From the NCBI RefSeq assembly GCF_902859895.1, contig NZ_CADIKM010000006.1, positions 124,001 to 188,000 of the forward strand: a stretch of DNA of 64,000 nt, in the 5' to 3' direction. Positions 48,914-59,226 of the stretch are shown here, in pieces. The DNA is from Pararobbsia alpina (GTDB lineage: Bacteria > Pseudomonadota > Gammaproteobacteria > Burkholderiales > Burkholderiaceae). The notes below the pieces were generated by a model, which was not told where the DNA came from, made no database searches, and saw only the letters and a list, made by a program, of their open reading frames with translations. The position numbers were made by a program, and so were the translations under genes. Positions within the stretch are counted from its first letter, which is position 1, and every line of letters begins with the position of its first letter.

Positions 48914-50437
48914 CTACTTCGCGACAGGCATCGTGAATTCCGCCCCCTTCGAGATCGAATCGGGCCAGCGCTGCATCACGCTCTTGTAGCGGGTGTAGAA
49001 GCGCACGCCCTCTTCACCGTAGGCGTGATGGTCGCCGAACAGAGAGCGCTTCCAGCCGCCGAAAGAATGCCATGCCATCGGCACGGGAATCGGCACATTG
49101 ATGCCAACCATGCCGACCTGGATCTGGCGCGCGAACGCACGGGCCACCCCGCCGTCCGATGTGAAGCAGGCCACGCCGTTGCCCATCTCGTGCGCATTGA
49201 TGAGGTCGACCGCGGAGGCAAAATCGGGCACACGCACAATCGACAGCACGGGTCCGAAAATCTCTTCCTTGTAGATCTTCATTTCGGGCTTCACATCGTC
49301 GAACAGCGTACCGCCGATGAAGAAGCCTTCCTCATGGCCCTGGACCTTGTGGCCACGGCCGTCGACGACCAGCTTCGCACCGCCTTCGACACCCGCGTCG
49401 ATATACCCCTCGACCTTGGCCTTGTGAGCGGCCGTGACGAGGGGACCCATCTCCGCATCGCTTTCGAGGCCGTTCTTGATCGTTAGCGCCCGCACGCGCG
49501 GCGCGAGGCGTTCGACGAGCTCGTCGGCGATATGGCCGACCGCCACCGCGACGGAAATGGCCATGCAGCGCTCGCCGGCCGAACCGTAGCCCGCGCCGAT
49601 CAAGGCGTCGACCGCGAGGTCGAGGTCCGCATCCGGCATCACCACGAGGTGATTCTTCGCGCCGCCCAGCGCCTGGACTCGTTTGCCGCGTGCCGCACCC
49701 TGCGAATAAATGTACTCGGCGATCGGCGTGGAGCCCACGAACGAGATCGAGTCGACTTCCGGGTGTTCGAGCAGCGCGTCGACGGCTTCCTTGTCGCCAT
49801 GCACGACATTGAACACGCCGTCCGGCAGGCCCGCTTCCTTGAGCAGCTCGGCGAGACGAATGGCGCACGAAGGATCGCGTTCCGACGGCTTGAGCACGAA
49901 AGTATTGCCGCAGGCGAGCGCGACTGGAAACATCCAGCACGGCACCATCATCGGAAAATTGAACGGCGTGATCCCGGCGGCGACGCCGAGCGGCTGGCGC
50001 ATGCTCCAGTTGTCGATGCCGCCGCCGATCTGCTCGCTGTACTGCCCTTTGAGCAGTTGCGGTGCCGCGCAGGCGAATTCGACGACTTCGATGCCCCGAG
50101 TCACTTCGCCCTTGGCGTCCGACAACACCTTGCCGTGCTCGCGCGTGATGATCTCGGCGAGTTCGTCCGCATGCTTGTCCAGCAGCTCCTTGAACTTGAA
50201 AAGAATGCGCGCGCGTTTGAGCGCGGGCGTCTCCGCCCACGCCGGGAAGGCCGCGCGCGCGGCCGCCACGGCGGCGCCGACCTCGTCCGTCGAGGCCAGG
50301 GGAACACGCGCCTGGACCTTGCCCGTCGCCGGGTTGAACACGTCCCCGATGCGCCCGCTCGTGCCCGGCTGTGCCTTGCCGCCGATATGGTGGGTGATCG
50401 CACGGACCGCTGTGTCGCTTGCGTGGGTATCGCTCAT
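48914..50437 (-). CDS. mmsA: Methylmalonate-semialdehyde dehydrogenase (CoA-acylating)
   Basis: A 507-residue aldehyde dehydrogenase converting methylmalonate or malonate semialdehyde to propionyl-CoA or acetyl-CoA in valine, beta-alanine and inositol breakdown. The catalytic Cys is C291 in [14 protein letters not shown], and the coenzyme segment [15 protein letters not shown] is characteristic of MmsA. The start MSDTHASDT at 50437 has TCGGAGAAAG upstream. A MocR-type regulator is divergent. Its propionyl-CoA product would feed the prpBCD pathway encoded about 5 kb away. Confidence 0.93.
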   Translation of the reverse strand: MSDTHASDTAVRAITHHIGGKAQPGTSGRIGDVFNPATGKVQARVPLASTDEVGAAVAAARAAFPAWAETPALKRARILFKFKELLDKHADELAEIITREHGKVLSDAKGEVTRGIEVVEFACAAPQLLKGQYSEQIGGGIDNWSMRQPLGVAAGITPFNFPMMVPCWMFPVALACGNTFVLKPSERDPSCAIRLAELLKEAGLPDGVFNVVHGDKEAVDALLEHPEVDSISFVGSTPIAEYIYSQGAARGKRVQALGGAKNHLVVMPDADLDLAVDALIGAGYGSAGERCMAISVAVAVGHIADELVERLAPRVRALTIKNGLESDAEMGPLVTAAHKAKVEGYIDAGVEGGAKLVVDGRGHKVQGHEEGFFIGGTLFDDVKPEMKIYKEEIFGPVLSIVRVPDFASAVDLINAHEMGNGVACFTSDGGVARAFARQIQVGMVGINVPIPVPMAWHSFGGWKRSLFGDHHAYGEEGVRFYTRYKSVMQRWPDSISKGAEFTMPVAK

Positions 50438-50484
50438 TGTCTTTCTCCGAGGAAATGCCTGGGTATGTCGGTGTGAGGTTGAAG

Positions 50485-50527
50485 CGCCGGTGCCGGACAA
50501 CCGGGACGGCGGCGTCCGGCACCGGCG
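50485..50527. promoter_or_regulatory. 14-bp perfect inverted repeat upstream of mmsA
   Basis: CGCCGGTGCCGGAC (50485-50498) and GTCCGGCACCGGCG (50514-50527) are perfect reverse complements separated by 15 bases. The element lies 48-90 bases before the mmsA start. It could be a regulator site or form a strong leader hairpin. Confidence 0.6.
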
Positions 50528-50661
50528 ATCGCGTCCATCGAATCGGCCGGCGCCGCGCGCCAGCGCGCGCAGGCCGCGGCCGCGCGCGTGGGTGTTGGTA
50601 CGCCACTATGCGGCGCACCCCGAGGCGCGCACATAGGCAGTTACGGAACTGCGATGCCAAC

Positions 50662-50691
50662 TGTATTGATTGCAATATGCAAAGTGTATTG
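50662..50691. promoter_or_regulatory. Direct repeat, probable MocR operator
   Basis: TGTATTG occurs at 50662-50668 and 50685-50691, 23 bases apart, with the palindrome TGCAATATGCA between them. MocR/GabR-type regulators typically bind direct repeats about two helical turns apart near their own start. The element lies between mmsA and the regulator, 54 bases before the latter. Confidence 0.5.
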
Positions 50692-50744
50692 GCAAAACCT
50701 CGCGGTCTTCCGTAGCATCGGATATTCATCGCAGCCCGCCGACC

Positions 50745-52172
50745 ATGATCGAACTCGAACTGATTCGCCAGCGTGCCAATGCACCTACTCTCGTCGAGCA
50801 ACTCGTGCGCGCGTTTTCCGAAGCGATCGAGCGCCACACGCTGAAGGCCGGCACACGCCTGCCGTCCGTGCGACGGCTCGCACAGGAGCAGGCGCTGAGT
50901 ACCTTTACGGTGACTGAAGCCTATAACCGGCTCGTATCGCTCGGCCTGGTGATCGCGCGGCGGGGTTCGGGCTATCGAGTCGCGAGCCGCCCACCGGCGC
51001 TCGCGGGCGCCACGCCCGCATGGGAGCCGCCGAGCCTGAACGCGACCTGGCTGCTCTCGGACGTTTTCGCCGATCATTCGGTGCCGATCAAGGCGGGATG
51101 CGGCTGGCTGCCCAATGAGTGGGTCAACGAGACGGGCCTTCATCATGCGCTGCGCGCGGTGAGCCGGACGCCGGCCGCGCGGCTTGCCGACTACGGCCAT
51201 CCATACGGATTCGCGCCACTGCGCGAGCGGATCGCAGCCGAACTCAACCGATACGCTGTTCCCGCCAATGCGTCCAACGTGCTAATGACGCAAGGTGCCA
51301 CCCAGGCACTCGACCTGATCGTGCGTACCCTGCTGCGACCGGGAGACTCAGTGGTCGTCGAAGACCCGTGCTACTGCAATCTCCTGCAGATCCTCAAGCT
51401 CGCCGGCCTCCAGGTCCATGGCGCGCCGCGCACGCCGCAAGGCTTCGATCTCGAGGCCCTTGAAGATATCGTGCGGACGCGCCAGCCGAAAGCGCTCTTC
51501 ATCAACACTGTCCTGCAGAACCCGACGGGTGCCACGCTCAATATGGCCGCGGCATTTCGCGTGCTGCAGATCGCCGAACGACATCAGTTGTGGGTGATCG
51601 AGGACGACGTGCACCGCGAACTCGTGGCGGCCGGGCCGCCGATGCTCGCGGCCATGGAAGGGTTGCGCCGCGTGGTCTATGTGAGCGGATTCGCAAAGAC
51701 GATTACGCCTGCTTTGCGATGCGGCTATGTCGTCGCCGATCGCGATGTGCTGCGCGAGCTTGCGCGCACCAAGATGGCGGTCGGACTCACTTCATCGGAG
51801 ACGACAGAAAGGCTCGTCGACAAGGTGCTCGTCGAAGGACGGTATGCGCGCCATGTCGAGTTCGTCAACGACAAGCTCAAGGATGCGCACGCGCGCGTCG
51901 AGCAGCATGTCGACGATCTCGGTCTCGAGCTTTTTCATCGCCCCCAGGCGGGTCTGTATTTGTGGGTCAGGCTGCCGATCGATCCGGCGCGCGCGAGCGA
52001 GATCGCGACGAGAGCACTGCGTTATGGCATCTGGCTCGCACCGGGCTCGTATTTCAGGCCCGACGACCAGCCGTCGGAATGGTTCCGTTTCAACGCGCCC
52101 TATTCCTGCGATCCGCGACTCTGGGATTTCGTGGGACAGGTCGCGCAGGAGGCCCGGGTCGCAGCCGGATGA
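50745..52172 (+). CDS. MocR/GabR-type regulator (GntR HTH fused to aminotransferase fold)
   Basis: A 475-residue protein with an N-terminal GntR winged HTH (about residues 10-75, AGTRLPSVRRLAQEQALSTF) and a class I aminotransferase-like domain (about 115-470). The PLP lysine is present in VSGFAKTITPALRCGY, and NPTGATLN and DDVHREL match PLP-contact regions, so it probably binds PLP. Such proteins sense amino acids or PLP adducts. Divergent from mmsA, which suggests control of semialdehyde or beta-alanine metabolism (inference). ATG at 50745 chosen from family length. Confidence 0.92.
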   Translation: MIELELIRQRANAPTLVEQLVRAFSEAIERHTLKAGTRLPSVRRLAQEQALSTFTVTEAYNRLVSLGLVIARRGSGYRVASRPPALAGATPAWEPPSLNATWLLSDVFADHSVPIKAGCGWLPNEWVNETGLHHALRAVSRTPAARLADYGHPYGFAPLRERIAAELNRYAVPANASNVLMTQGATQALDLIVRTLLRPGDSVVVEDPCYCNLLQILKLAGLQVHGAPRTPQGFDLEALEDIVRTRQPKALFINTVLQNPTGATLNMAAAFRVLQIAERHQLWVIEDDVHRELVAAGPPMLAAMEGLRRVVYVSGFAKTITPALRCGYVVADRDVLRELARTKMAVGLTSSETTERLVDKVLVEGRYARHVEFVNDKLKDAHARVEQHVDDLGLELFHRPQAGLYLWVRLPIDPARASEIATRALRYGIWLAPGSYFRPDDQPSEWFRFNAPYSCDPRLWDFVGQVAQEARVAAG

Positions 52173-52338
52173 GGAGATCGACGAAAGACACGCCCCCCCA
52201 CGGAGAGCTGCAATGCATTGCGGATTCAACCGGTCGATGCAACATACCAGGGGCTGTGTAGGCAGCGGGAGTGTGGCAGATGAAGTAGCGACCGGCCACC
52301 GCCCGAAGGCATGACCGGCCGGTCTTCGGCGCATCGCC

Positions 52339-52908
52339 TCAATTCTGTGCCGGATGCGTCTTCTGATAGTCGTCGAGCGCTCTCAACGTGTTATTCACGT
52401 GCTGGCTGGGGTCCATGCTCTGATACGAATACCAGATCTTGCCGTCAGGCTCGATCACGTACGAAACGCGGTCCGCCATCGGTAAGACCGTCATCCGCGC
52501 GTCGTACTTCGTCATGATCTTGCGATCGCCGTCGGCCGCGACCGGAAACTTGCTCCGGCATTCGCTGACCGAAAACTTGTTGAGCGTCTCGATGCTGTCA
52601 TGTGACACACCGATGACCGTCGCGCGATAGTCGTCCCGGAATTTGTCGGCCGCATCCGCGAACAAGTGTGCCTCGATCGTGCACCCTTTTGTAAACGCGG
52701 CGGGGTAGAAATACAGCACGACCGGCCCCTTTTTCAACGCGTCCTCGAGCGAGAACGAGAACACCTTGCCGCCCAGCGATGCCTGCGCCGTGAAGGGAGG
52801 CGCCGCCTCACCCTTTTGCAGTTCGGCGTGCGCCAACTGGAACGCGCCGCTTGCCGCGAATGCCATCAACGCTGCCGCAGTCTTGCCAATAATCCGCTCC
52901 ATTCCCAT
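52339..52908 (-). CDS. Exported peroxiredoxin (AhpC/TSA, BCP-like)
   Basis: A 189-residue thioredoxin-fold peroxidase with an N-terminal signal peptide (about residues 5-27, ending LAHA). The peroxidatic Cys is in AAFTKGCTIEA and a second Cys follows in SVSECRSKFP, an arrangement of atypical 2-Cys BCP-type peroxiredoxins. It would reduce peroxides in the periplasm. The ATG at 52908 has GGAG 6 bases upstream; an in-frame ATG two codons later is the alternative. It lies 76 bases after the KAP-like gene on the same strand. Confidence 0.85.
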   Translation of the reverse strand: MGMERIIGKTAAALMAFAASGAFQLAHAELQKGEAAPPFTAQASLGGKVFSFSLEDALKKGPVVLYFYPAAFTKGCTIEAHLFADAADKFRDDYRATVIGVSHDSIETLNKFSVSECRSKFPVAADGDRKIMTKYDARMTVLPMADRVSYVIEPDGKIWYSYQSMDPSQHVNNTLRALDDYQKTHPAQN

Positions 52909-52984
52909 CTGAGTCTCCGATCGGGCGCATGCCCCATGGCGCCTATTGTGCCCGTTCCCGTGCGAGTCGGCTCGCGGGTCTTGC

Positions 52985-55270
52985 TCAGGCATGCAGGGCG
53001 CTGCGGCTGCGCTGGTCGCGCTCGCCCTGCTTGCTCGGCATGTCGAACATCGGCACCAGGTCCGGGCTGCATAGCGAAAAGCGCGCCGCTGTATTGGCGT
53101 GCAGCGCGAGTGCGTGGACCATCGCGCTACTCGGATCGAGCTCCTCCAGCATCTGCAGGACCTCCATATAACGACCGCCGCCGCGAATCCGGTCGAAATT
53201 CAAGCGGCGCAGACGCATGATGAGGCCATGCATGTCTTCGTTGCGCCGTGCACTCATGTTCTGCACCGCCACATAGCGTTCGAACAGGCGCGGTATCCCG
53301 CAGATGAAACCCAGCTGGGCAAGCACCGCGCGATAGTGCGGACGGGTGCCCTCGGTGCCGACGAAGCCTTCCATCAGTGCCGGCCCGAGCGAGGACTTGA
53401 TCAGGTAGTAGGCGTGAATGAGCCGCTGGCCGCCTCCTGCCGACTGATTGGCGATGATGTCGAGTCTCTGGATGAGCTTGCGTTCCGGCTGTGACAAGGT
53501 GACCTCTTCGATCGCACCCGCGAATTCGGCTTCGCGGCTGCCACCGGGCGCATTCCACCACTCCTCGTCGTAGTCGGAGGCCAGTTCCGCGAGATGTTCG
53601 CCGACGGACGCGGAGTTGTGGACGAGAGCGGGTTCGGACTCGTCGCGAACCCAATAGAAGGTGTCGAAGCGGCCGCACAGATATTCGTCCGACAGCGCCG
53701 TCGTGCCCGCGCCCGGCATGAAGTCGTCGGTCGGACGGCGCGGCTGCCCCAACTCGTCCTCCTTCTCGATCGCCCGCTTTTCGTCTTCGCGGCGCAAGGT
53801 CTTGTTGATCCGCTCCTGGTCGAGCGTGGCGAGCACGGTGAATTGCGACAAGGTCATCATCGCGTCGATCGCACGCAAGGCATTGGTCAGCGCATTGTTG
53901 CCGCAGCGATCGAGACCGTCGAAGATCACGACGACCCGGCCGACCGGGGCCAGCGGCTTGGGGGAGGCCTCGGTTGCCGAGGATGCCTCAAGTGCCTCTG
54001 ATCCCTCGGATGCCGGCGCATTCCCGTCCTGAACATCTTCCACCCCTGCCTCAGCTTCCGCCGCGGCCTTCGCGTATTCTTCGGCCAATTGTGCCGCGGC
54101 GTCCGACTCGGGTACCTCGCCATACCGTGCCCTCGGAGGGCGCGGTGGCCGGACCGGCGGCTCGCCAGCCGGATGGCCGCCCGGCGTCGCGGCCGCAAGT
54201 TCGGCACGCGCGTCATTCAATTCGCGCTCGGCGTCAGTCAGCGCCTGCCAGGCATTGCCGACATCTGTTTCGCGTTTGGCGAGGACCGTGGCCTTGGCCG
54301 ACGACTTGACCTGCTCCCGCCCGGTCTCGCGTTCGATCGTCGTGCGAATTTGCTTGTCCAGGTGCCGCAGGTAACCGATCGCACGCGCCGGACCGAACAG
54401 GCCGATACGGAATGCGAGCACCGCGGCCGTCACCGCGACGGCCACGTCGCCGAGCGGCCGTGCGAGGTCTTTCGGCATGAACTGCGCGAGAACGTCGACG
54501 CCGATAGTGTCGAACGAGAGCGTCGCCGCGGCCGTCGCAACGATCGCCAGGACCGTCGTGATAAGGACGATCAGCGGGCGCCGCTTGACGATCGACATCA
54601 GCGACGATGCGAGCATCCGGGCTCGGCCGATGCGGGTGCTCGCGTCGGCCATCAGCGAGCGCAGTACGTCTTCGCTCATCGTGCGTACACCGAAATCGCG
54701 CGCGAAGCGTACGAGCTTCGCCTTGTCGTTCTTCAGGCGTGCCGCAAAAATCTCGCTGGTCACGTCGACACTGACTTTTTCCGCGCTCCGAACCGGTTTG
54801 CCGTAGATTTTCTCGTAGGCCTCGCGTGCGCGCTCCATGGCCGCTTCGGCGCGGGTCACGCGTTCGCGCGCGCGCAGCACGCGCTTGGCCTGGTCATCGA
54901 GCTTGAAGACGCTTGTCAGCTGAGCGGCCAGCGGATCAGCGTCGTTCGTGGCCTCCGCACCGGCCGAACCGAGTTTCAGCGCCGCAAAGAGGTGTTCGAT
55001 GAACTGCGCCCAAAGCTGACCATGCTCACTCGGCAAGGGGGAAAAACGGACCGTGACGAAACGGCCCTGCCCCGGTGCCGGCTCGCCCTCGGTAAGCCTG
55101 CCGATCGTCGACACCACCCGATCGATGAACAGGCTTTTGGAATTCGAGGTTTCACCGAACAACGCGACGGAAGCCGGTGCCGCCGGGCCGCCCGCCACGA
55201 TGACCTGCGCAAAGGCCGCCGCTTCGGCGGCCGCCAGTTTCCGACGTTCGTGATTCGTGCTCTCGTTCAT
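52985..55270 (-). CDS. KAP-like membrane P-loop NTPase
   Basis: A 761-residue protein with the layout of KAP-family NTPases, in which membrane helices are inserted into the P-loop domain. A degenerate Walker A, GETSNSKS, is at residues 39-46 (Ser where Gly is usual). A charged coiled coil spans about 125-190, and two membrane helices lie at about 232-253 and 273-294. A second coiled coil and Pro/Ala/Glu-rich linker run from 305 to 440. Walker B with the KAP-like signature VVVIFDGLDRC is at 446-456, followed by a sensor-like FTVLATLDQER (477-487). Family members are linked to membrane-associated signalling and to phage exclusion (PifA); the function here is unknown. It follows prpD by about 120 bases on the same strand. 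Confidence 0.75.
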   Translation of the reverse strand: MNESTNHERRKLAAAEAAAFAQVIVAGGPAAPASVALFGETSNSKSLFIDRVVSTIGRLTEGEPAPGQGRFVTVRFSPLPSEHGQLWAQFIEHLFAALKLGSAGAEATNDADPLAAQLTSVFKLDDQAKRVLRARERVTRAEAAMERAREAYEKIYGKPVRSAEKVSVDVTSEIFAARLKNDKAKLVRFARDFGVRTMSEDVLRSLMADASTRIGRARMLASSLMSIVKRRPLIVLITTVLAIVATAAATLSFDTIGVDVLAQFMPKDLARPLGDVAVAVTAAVLAFRIGLFGPARAIGYLRHLDKQIRTTIERETGREQVKSSAKATVLAKRETDVGNAWQALTDAERELNDARAELAAATPGGHPAGEPPVRPPRPPRARYGEVPESDAAAQLAEEYAKAAAEAEAGVEDVQDGNAPASEGSEALEASSATEASPKPLAPVGRVVVIFDGLDRCGNNALTNALRAIDAMMTLSQFTVLATLDQERINKTLRREDEKRAIEKEDELGQPRRPTDDFMPGAGTTALSDEYLCGRFDTFYWVRDESEPALVHNSASVGEHLAELASDYDEEWWNAPGGSREAEFAGAIEEVTLSQPERKLIQRLDIIANQSAGGGQRLIHAYYLIKSSLGPALMEGFVGTEGTRPHYRAVLAQLGFICGIPRLFERYVAVQNMSARRNEDMHGLIMRLRRLNFDRIRGGGRYMEVLQMLEELDPSSAMVHALALHANTAARFSLCSPDLVPMFDMPSKQGERDQRSRSALHA

Positions 55271-55393
55271 GGCCCGTGAATTCGCGTTGAGGTGGCAAAT
55301 GCCGCGGGTCTGGTTCAGAGAAGCCCGTTCGACTGTTTAACGGACGCGAAAATGAATTCTTTAATCAGGGCCTCTCTTCGATTAACGCTTCGC

Positions 55394-56845
55394 TCAGATC
55401 ACATAGAGATCGACGTATTCATTGACCGGCATGGAATCGAGCGCTTTCCTGTCGAGCGATGCATCCAGAATCGCTGCCTGCTGCTTTGCCGGGAAACGAC
55501 GTGCGAGGTTCGTCCGGAATTTCTCGATCAGCAACGGAATCCCGTCAGCGCGGCGGCGCTTGTGGCCGATCGGGTATTCGACCGCCACTTCCTCGAAGCG
55601 GCTGCCGTCGTTGAACTCGACCGTCAGCGCATTCGCGATCGAACGCTTCTCGGGATCGTGATAATCCCTCGTATATTGCGGATCCTCGACACATTCGATC
55701 TTCTCGCGCAACACGTCGATACGCGGGTCCGAGGCGATCGAATCTTCATAGTCCGCAGCCGTCAGGCGGCCATGGATCAGCGGTACGGCCACCATGTACT
55801 GGATGCAATGATCGCGGTCCGCCGGGTTCGCAAGCGGCCCCTTCTTGTCGATGATCCGGATCGCCGCTTCGTGCGTACGGATCGTGATTTTGCGAATGTC
55901 TTCAACCCGCTTGCCCGCCTTCGCAAGTTGAGCGTGCAAGGCCATCGCGGCCTCGACCGCGGTCTGCGAGTGAAACTCCGCGGGGAACGAGATCTTGAAC
56001 AGTACATTCTCCATCACGTACGAGCCATACGGACGCTGGAACGCGAACGGCTTGCCCTTGAACAGCACGTCGTAGAAACCCCAGGTCTTCGCCGTCAGCA
56101 CCGACGGGTAGCCCATCTCCCCCGTCTTCGCGATCAGCGCGAGACGCACCGCGCGGCTGGTCGCATCGCCCGCCGCCCAGGACTTGCGGCTACCCGTGTT
56201 CGGCGCGTGACGATAGGTGCGCATCGACTGGCCGTCGACAAACGCGAGCGACACCGCATTGATCAGTTCATCGCGTGTGAGCCCGATCATCTGCCCGACG
56301 ACGGCCGTCGACGCGACCTTGACGAGCAGCACGTGATCGAGACCCACCTTGTTGAACGAGTTCTCGAGCGCGATACAGCCCTGGATCTCGTGCGCCTTGA
56401 CCATGCCGACGAGCACGTCCTTCATCGTCAGCGGCGATTTGCCGCCAGCCACGCGGGTGCGCGACAGCCAGTCGGCCGTGGCAAGGATGCCACCGAGATT
56501 GTCCGAAGGATGGCCCCACTCGGCGGCGAGCCAGGTGTCGTTGAAATCGAGCCAGCGGATCATCGCACCGATGTTGAAAGCGGCCTGCACCGGATCGAGC
56601 TGGAACGGTGTGCCCGGCACCTTCGCGCCGTGGGGCACCACTGTGCCCGGGACGATCGGCCCCATCAGCTTGGTGCACGCCGGATAGCTCAGCGCCTCGA
56701 GGCCGCAGCCCAGCGTATCGATCAGGCAGTGCGCCGCCGTATCGAGCGCGAGCTCGCTGTCGATCGTGTAGTTGAGGACATAGTCGACGATGTCGACCAG
56801 CACCTGGTCCGGCTGCGGGCGAACGTTGGAAATGGCTTGGCTCAT
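55394..56845 (-). CDS. prpD: 2-methylcitrate dehydratase PrpD
   Basis: A 483-residue MmgE/PrpD-family enzyme that dehydrates 2-methylcitrate to 2-methylaconitate in propionate degradation. Conserved segments include [31 protein letters not shown] and AWAAGD-like [13 protein letters not shown]. It follows prpC with about 80 bases between. Many Burkholderiales use AcnD-PrpF in place of PrpD; this locus has PrpD. Confidence 0.96.
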   Translation of the reverse strand: MSQAISNVRPQPDQVLVDIVDYVLNYTIDSELALDTAAHCLIDTLGCGLEALSYPACTKLMGPIVPGTVVPHGAKVPGTPFQLDPVQAAFNIGAMIRWLDFNDTWLAAEWGHPSDNLGGILATADWLSRTRVAGGKSPLTMKDVLVGMVKAHEIQGCIALENSFNKVGLDHVLLVKVASTAVVGQMIGLTRDELINAVSLAFVDGQSMRTYRHAPNTGSRKSWAAGDATSRAVRLALIAKTGEMGYPSVLTAKTWGFYDVLFKGKPFAFQRPYGSYVMENVLFKISFPAEFHSQTAVEAAMALHAQLAKAGKRVEDIRKITIRTHEAAIRIIDKKGPLANPADRDHCIQYMVAVPLIHGRLTAADYEDSIASDPRIDVLREKIECVEDPQYTRDYHDPEKRSIANALTVEFNDGSRFEEVAVEYPIGHKRRRADGIPLLIEKFRTNLARRFPAKQQAAILDASLDRKALDSMPVNEYVDLYVI

Positions 56846-56923
56846 GCGGCTTCGTGGATGGGTTGAACGAGAGTGGAATGCTAAGGTCGCCGACGAAAGC
56901 CGGCAACCCGACCAGACGGCTAG

Positions 56924-58147
56924 TTATTTGCGCTCCGACAGCGGAACGAATTTCAGGTTTTCCGGACCCGTATAGTTCGCGCTCGGCCGGATGATCTTGT
57001 TGTCGATCCGTTGCTCGATGATGTGCGCGCTCCAGCCCGCCGTGCGGGCGATCACGAACAGCGGCGTGAACATCTCCGTCGGCACGCCCATCATGTGGTA
57101 CGAGACCGCCGAGAACCAGTCGAGATTCGGGAACATTTTCTTGGCGTCCCACATGACCGTCTCGAGCCGATCCGCGATATTGAACATCTTCATCGAACCC
57201 GCCTGCTTCGACAGCGAGCGTGCGACTTCCTTGATCACCTTGTTGCGCGGATCCGAGATCGTGTAGACCGGATGTCCGAACCCGATGATGACTTCCTTGT
57301 TTTCGACGCGCTGACGGATGTCCGCCTCCGCCTGATCCGGCGAATCGTAGCGCTGCTGGATTTCGAACGACACCTCGTTCGCGCCCCCATGCTTGGGCCC
57401 TCGCAGTGCGCCGATCGCACCCGTGATCGCCGAGTAGATATCCGAACCCGTGCCGGCGATCACGCGGCCGGCGAACGTCGACGCATTGAACTCGTGTTCC
57501 GCGTAGAGGATCAGCGAAGTGTGCATGGCTCCGACCCATTCTTTCGAGGGCTCGGCGCCGTGCAGCAGATGCAGGAAATGGCCGCCGATCGAGTCGTCGT
57601 CCGTCTCGACTTCGATGCGCCTGCCGTTATGGCTGTAGTGATACCAATAGAGCAGAATCGAGCCCAGCGAAGCCATCAGCCGGTCGGCGACATCACGGGC
57701 GCCGACGATGTTGTGGTCGTCTTTTTCGGGAAGGATCGTACCGAGCACCGAGACACCCGTACGCATCACGTCCATCGGATGCGCTGAGGCGGGAATCCAT
57801 TCGAGTGCCGCCTTGAGGTTCGCGGGCAAACCGCGCATCGCCTTGAGCTTTCGTTTGTAGGCGGCAAGCTCGCTGCGCGTGGGCAGCTTTTCATGCACGA
57901 GCAGATAGGCGATTTCCTCGAACTCGCTACCTTTCGAGATATCGAGGATGTCATAACCCCGATAGTGAAGATCGTTACCCGTCTTGCCGACCGTGCAAAG
58001 CGCCGTATTACCCGCCGTCACGCCGGACAATGCGACGGACTTCTTCGGCTTGAAGCCGGGAGTCGTCTCACCGGTTCCCGTGGCGCTGGCCGTGCCGTCA
58101 CTGCCTTGCGCGGTCGTCCCGGTCGTCGCCTTCGCTGATACCGACAT
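56924..58147 (-). CDS. prpC: 2-methylcitrate synthase PrpC
   Basis: A 407-residue citrate-synthase-family enzyme condensing propionyl-CoA with oxaloacetate. The active-site residues are recognisable: His in [11 protein letters not shown], His in [10 protein letters not shown], and Asp in [13 protein letters not shown]. The N-terminal 30 residues are Thr/Gly-rich and variable. It starts 11 bases after the prpB stop, so they are co-transcribed. Confidence 0.96.
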   Translation of the reverse strand: MSVSAKATTGTTAQGSDGTASATGTGETTPGFKPKKSVALSGVTAGNTALCTVGKTGNDLHYRGYDILDISKGSEFEEIAYLLVHEKLPTRSELAAYKRKLKAMRGLPANLKAALEWIPASAHPMDVMRTGVSVLGTILPEKDDHNIVGARDVADRLMASLGSILLYWYHYSHNGRRIEVETDDDSIGGHFLHLLHGAEPSKEWVGAMHTSLILYAEHEFNASTFAGRVIAGTGSDIYSAITGAIGALRGPKHGGANEVSFEIQQRYDSPDQAEADIRQRVENKEVIIGFGHPVYTISDPRNKVIKEVARSLSKQAGSMKMFNIADRLETVMWDAKKMFPNLDWFSAVSYHMMGVPTEMFTPLFVIARTAGWSAHIIEQRIDNKIIRPSANYTGPENLKFVPLSERK

Positions 58148-58158
58148 CGAACTTCTCC

Positions 58159-59064
58159 TTACTTTTGTTGAGAGAACAGCGCGTCGAGCTTGTCCTCGTA
58201 CGCGTAGTAGTCGAGATATCTATAGAGGTCATTGCGAGTCTGCATCGTATCGACGACGTTCTTTTGTGTCCCTTCGCGGCGCACGGTTTCATAGAACTTC
58301 AGTGCCGCGGCATTCATCGCACGATACGCGCCGCAACAATATAAGGCGATATCCACGTTCGCCGAGCGCAATTCATCAAGCGTGAAGAACGGAGTCGAGC
58401 CGAATTCCGTCAGGTTCGCGAGGATCGGCACTTTGACGGCTTCCTTGAACTTGCGATACGACTCGAGATCGCCCATCGCCTCCGGGAAGATCATGTCGGC
58501 GCCGGCTTCGACGTAGCGGCAGGCGCGGTCGATCGCGGTTTGCAGGCCTTCGGAGGCGGCGGCGTCGGTGCGGGCCATGATGACGAAGTCGGGATCGGTC
58601 CTGGCATCGACGGCAGCCTTGACGCGGTCGACCATTTCGTCGGCGCTGACAAGCTCCTTGCCCGGACGGTGGCCGCAACGCTTCTGGCCGACCTGGTCTT
58701 CGATATGGACCGCGGCTGCGCCGTCGCGAATGAAGGAGCGGATGGTGCGTGCAATATTAAAGGCGCCGCCCCAGCCTGTATCGATATCGACCATGACCGG
58801 GAGGTCCGTGACGGCCGTGATGCGGCGCAGGTCGGTCAGGACATCTTCCATAGTGCTGATGCCGAGGTCCGGCATGCCAAGCGAGTTGGCGGCGACGCCC
58901 CCGCCGGAGATGTAGAGCGCTTTGTAGCCGGTCGCCTGGGCCATGCGGGCGGCGTAGGCGGTAATGGCGCCGACGACCTGCAAAGGGCTTTCCTCGGCGA
59001 GTGCGGCGCGGAATGCGGCGCCCGGACTGCGGCGGCGAGCTCGGGACGGGTCGGATTGGATCAC
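58159..59064 (-). CDS. prpB: 2-methylisocitrate lyase PrpB
   Basis: A 301-residue isocitrate-lyase-superfamily enzyme splitting 2-methylisocitrate into pyruvate and succinate. The catalytic Cys is C130 in [10 protein letters not shown], and the Mg-binding region is VDIDTGWGG. The start is GTG at 59064, preceded by GAGGAG. It is first in prpB-prpC-prpD; no PrpR-type sigma-54 activator is next to it. The gene upstream is a divergent short-chain dehydrogenase with about 160 bases between. Confidence 0.96.
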   Translation of the reverse strand: MIQSDPSRARRRSPGAAFRAALAEESPLQVVGAITAYAARMAQATGYKALYISGGGVAANSLGMPDLGISTMEDVLTDLRRITAVTDLPVMVDIDTGWGGAFNIARTIRSFIRDGAAAVHIEDQVGQKRCGHRPGKELVSADEMVDRVKAAVDARTDPDFVIMARTDAAASEGLQTAIDRACRYVEAGADMIFPEAMGDLESYRKFKEAVKVPILANLTEFGSTPFFTLDELRSANVDIALYCCGAYRAMNAAALKFYETVRREGTQKNVVDTMQTRNDLYRYLDYYAYEDKLDALFSQQK

Positions 59065-59226
59065 GGAGGCTCCTCGGATAGCGGCGGATTGCGGGATGGG
59101 CGCATGCGTTTACGCGCGATCGTTGAAGCATACTCGATGCGGTACTCGGACATTTGCGCGGCTCCCAACGCGAGCCACGAACTCCCGCTAAACTTGCGGC
59201 TTCCCCACCCGCACTGTCCACCTACC

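Noticed and set aside
52290-52324. GACCGGCC/GGCCGGTC inverted repeat between the MocR-type and peroxiredoxin genes
   Set aside because: The loop is 19 bases and there is no U-tract; the repeat is short and GC-rich enough to arise by chance.
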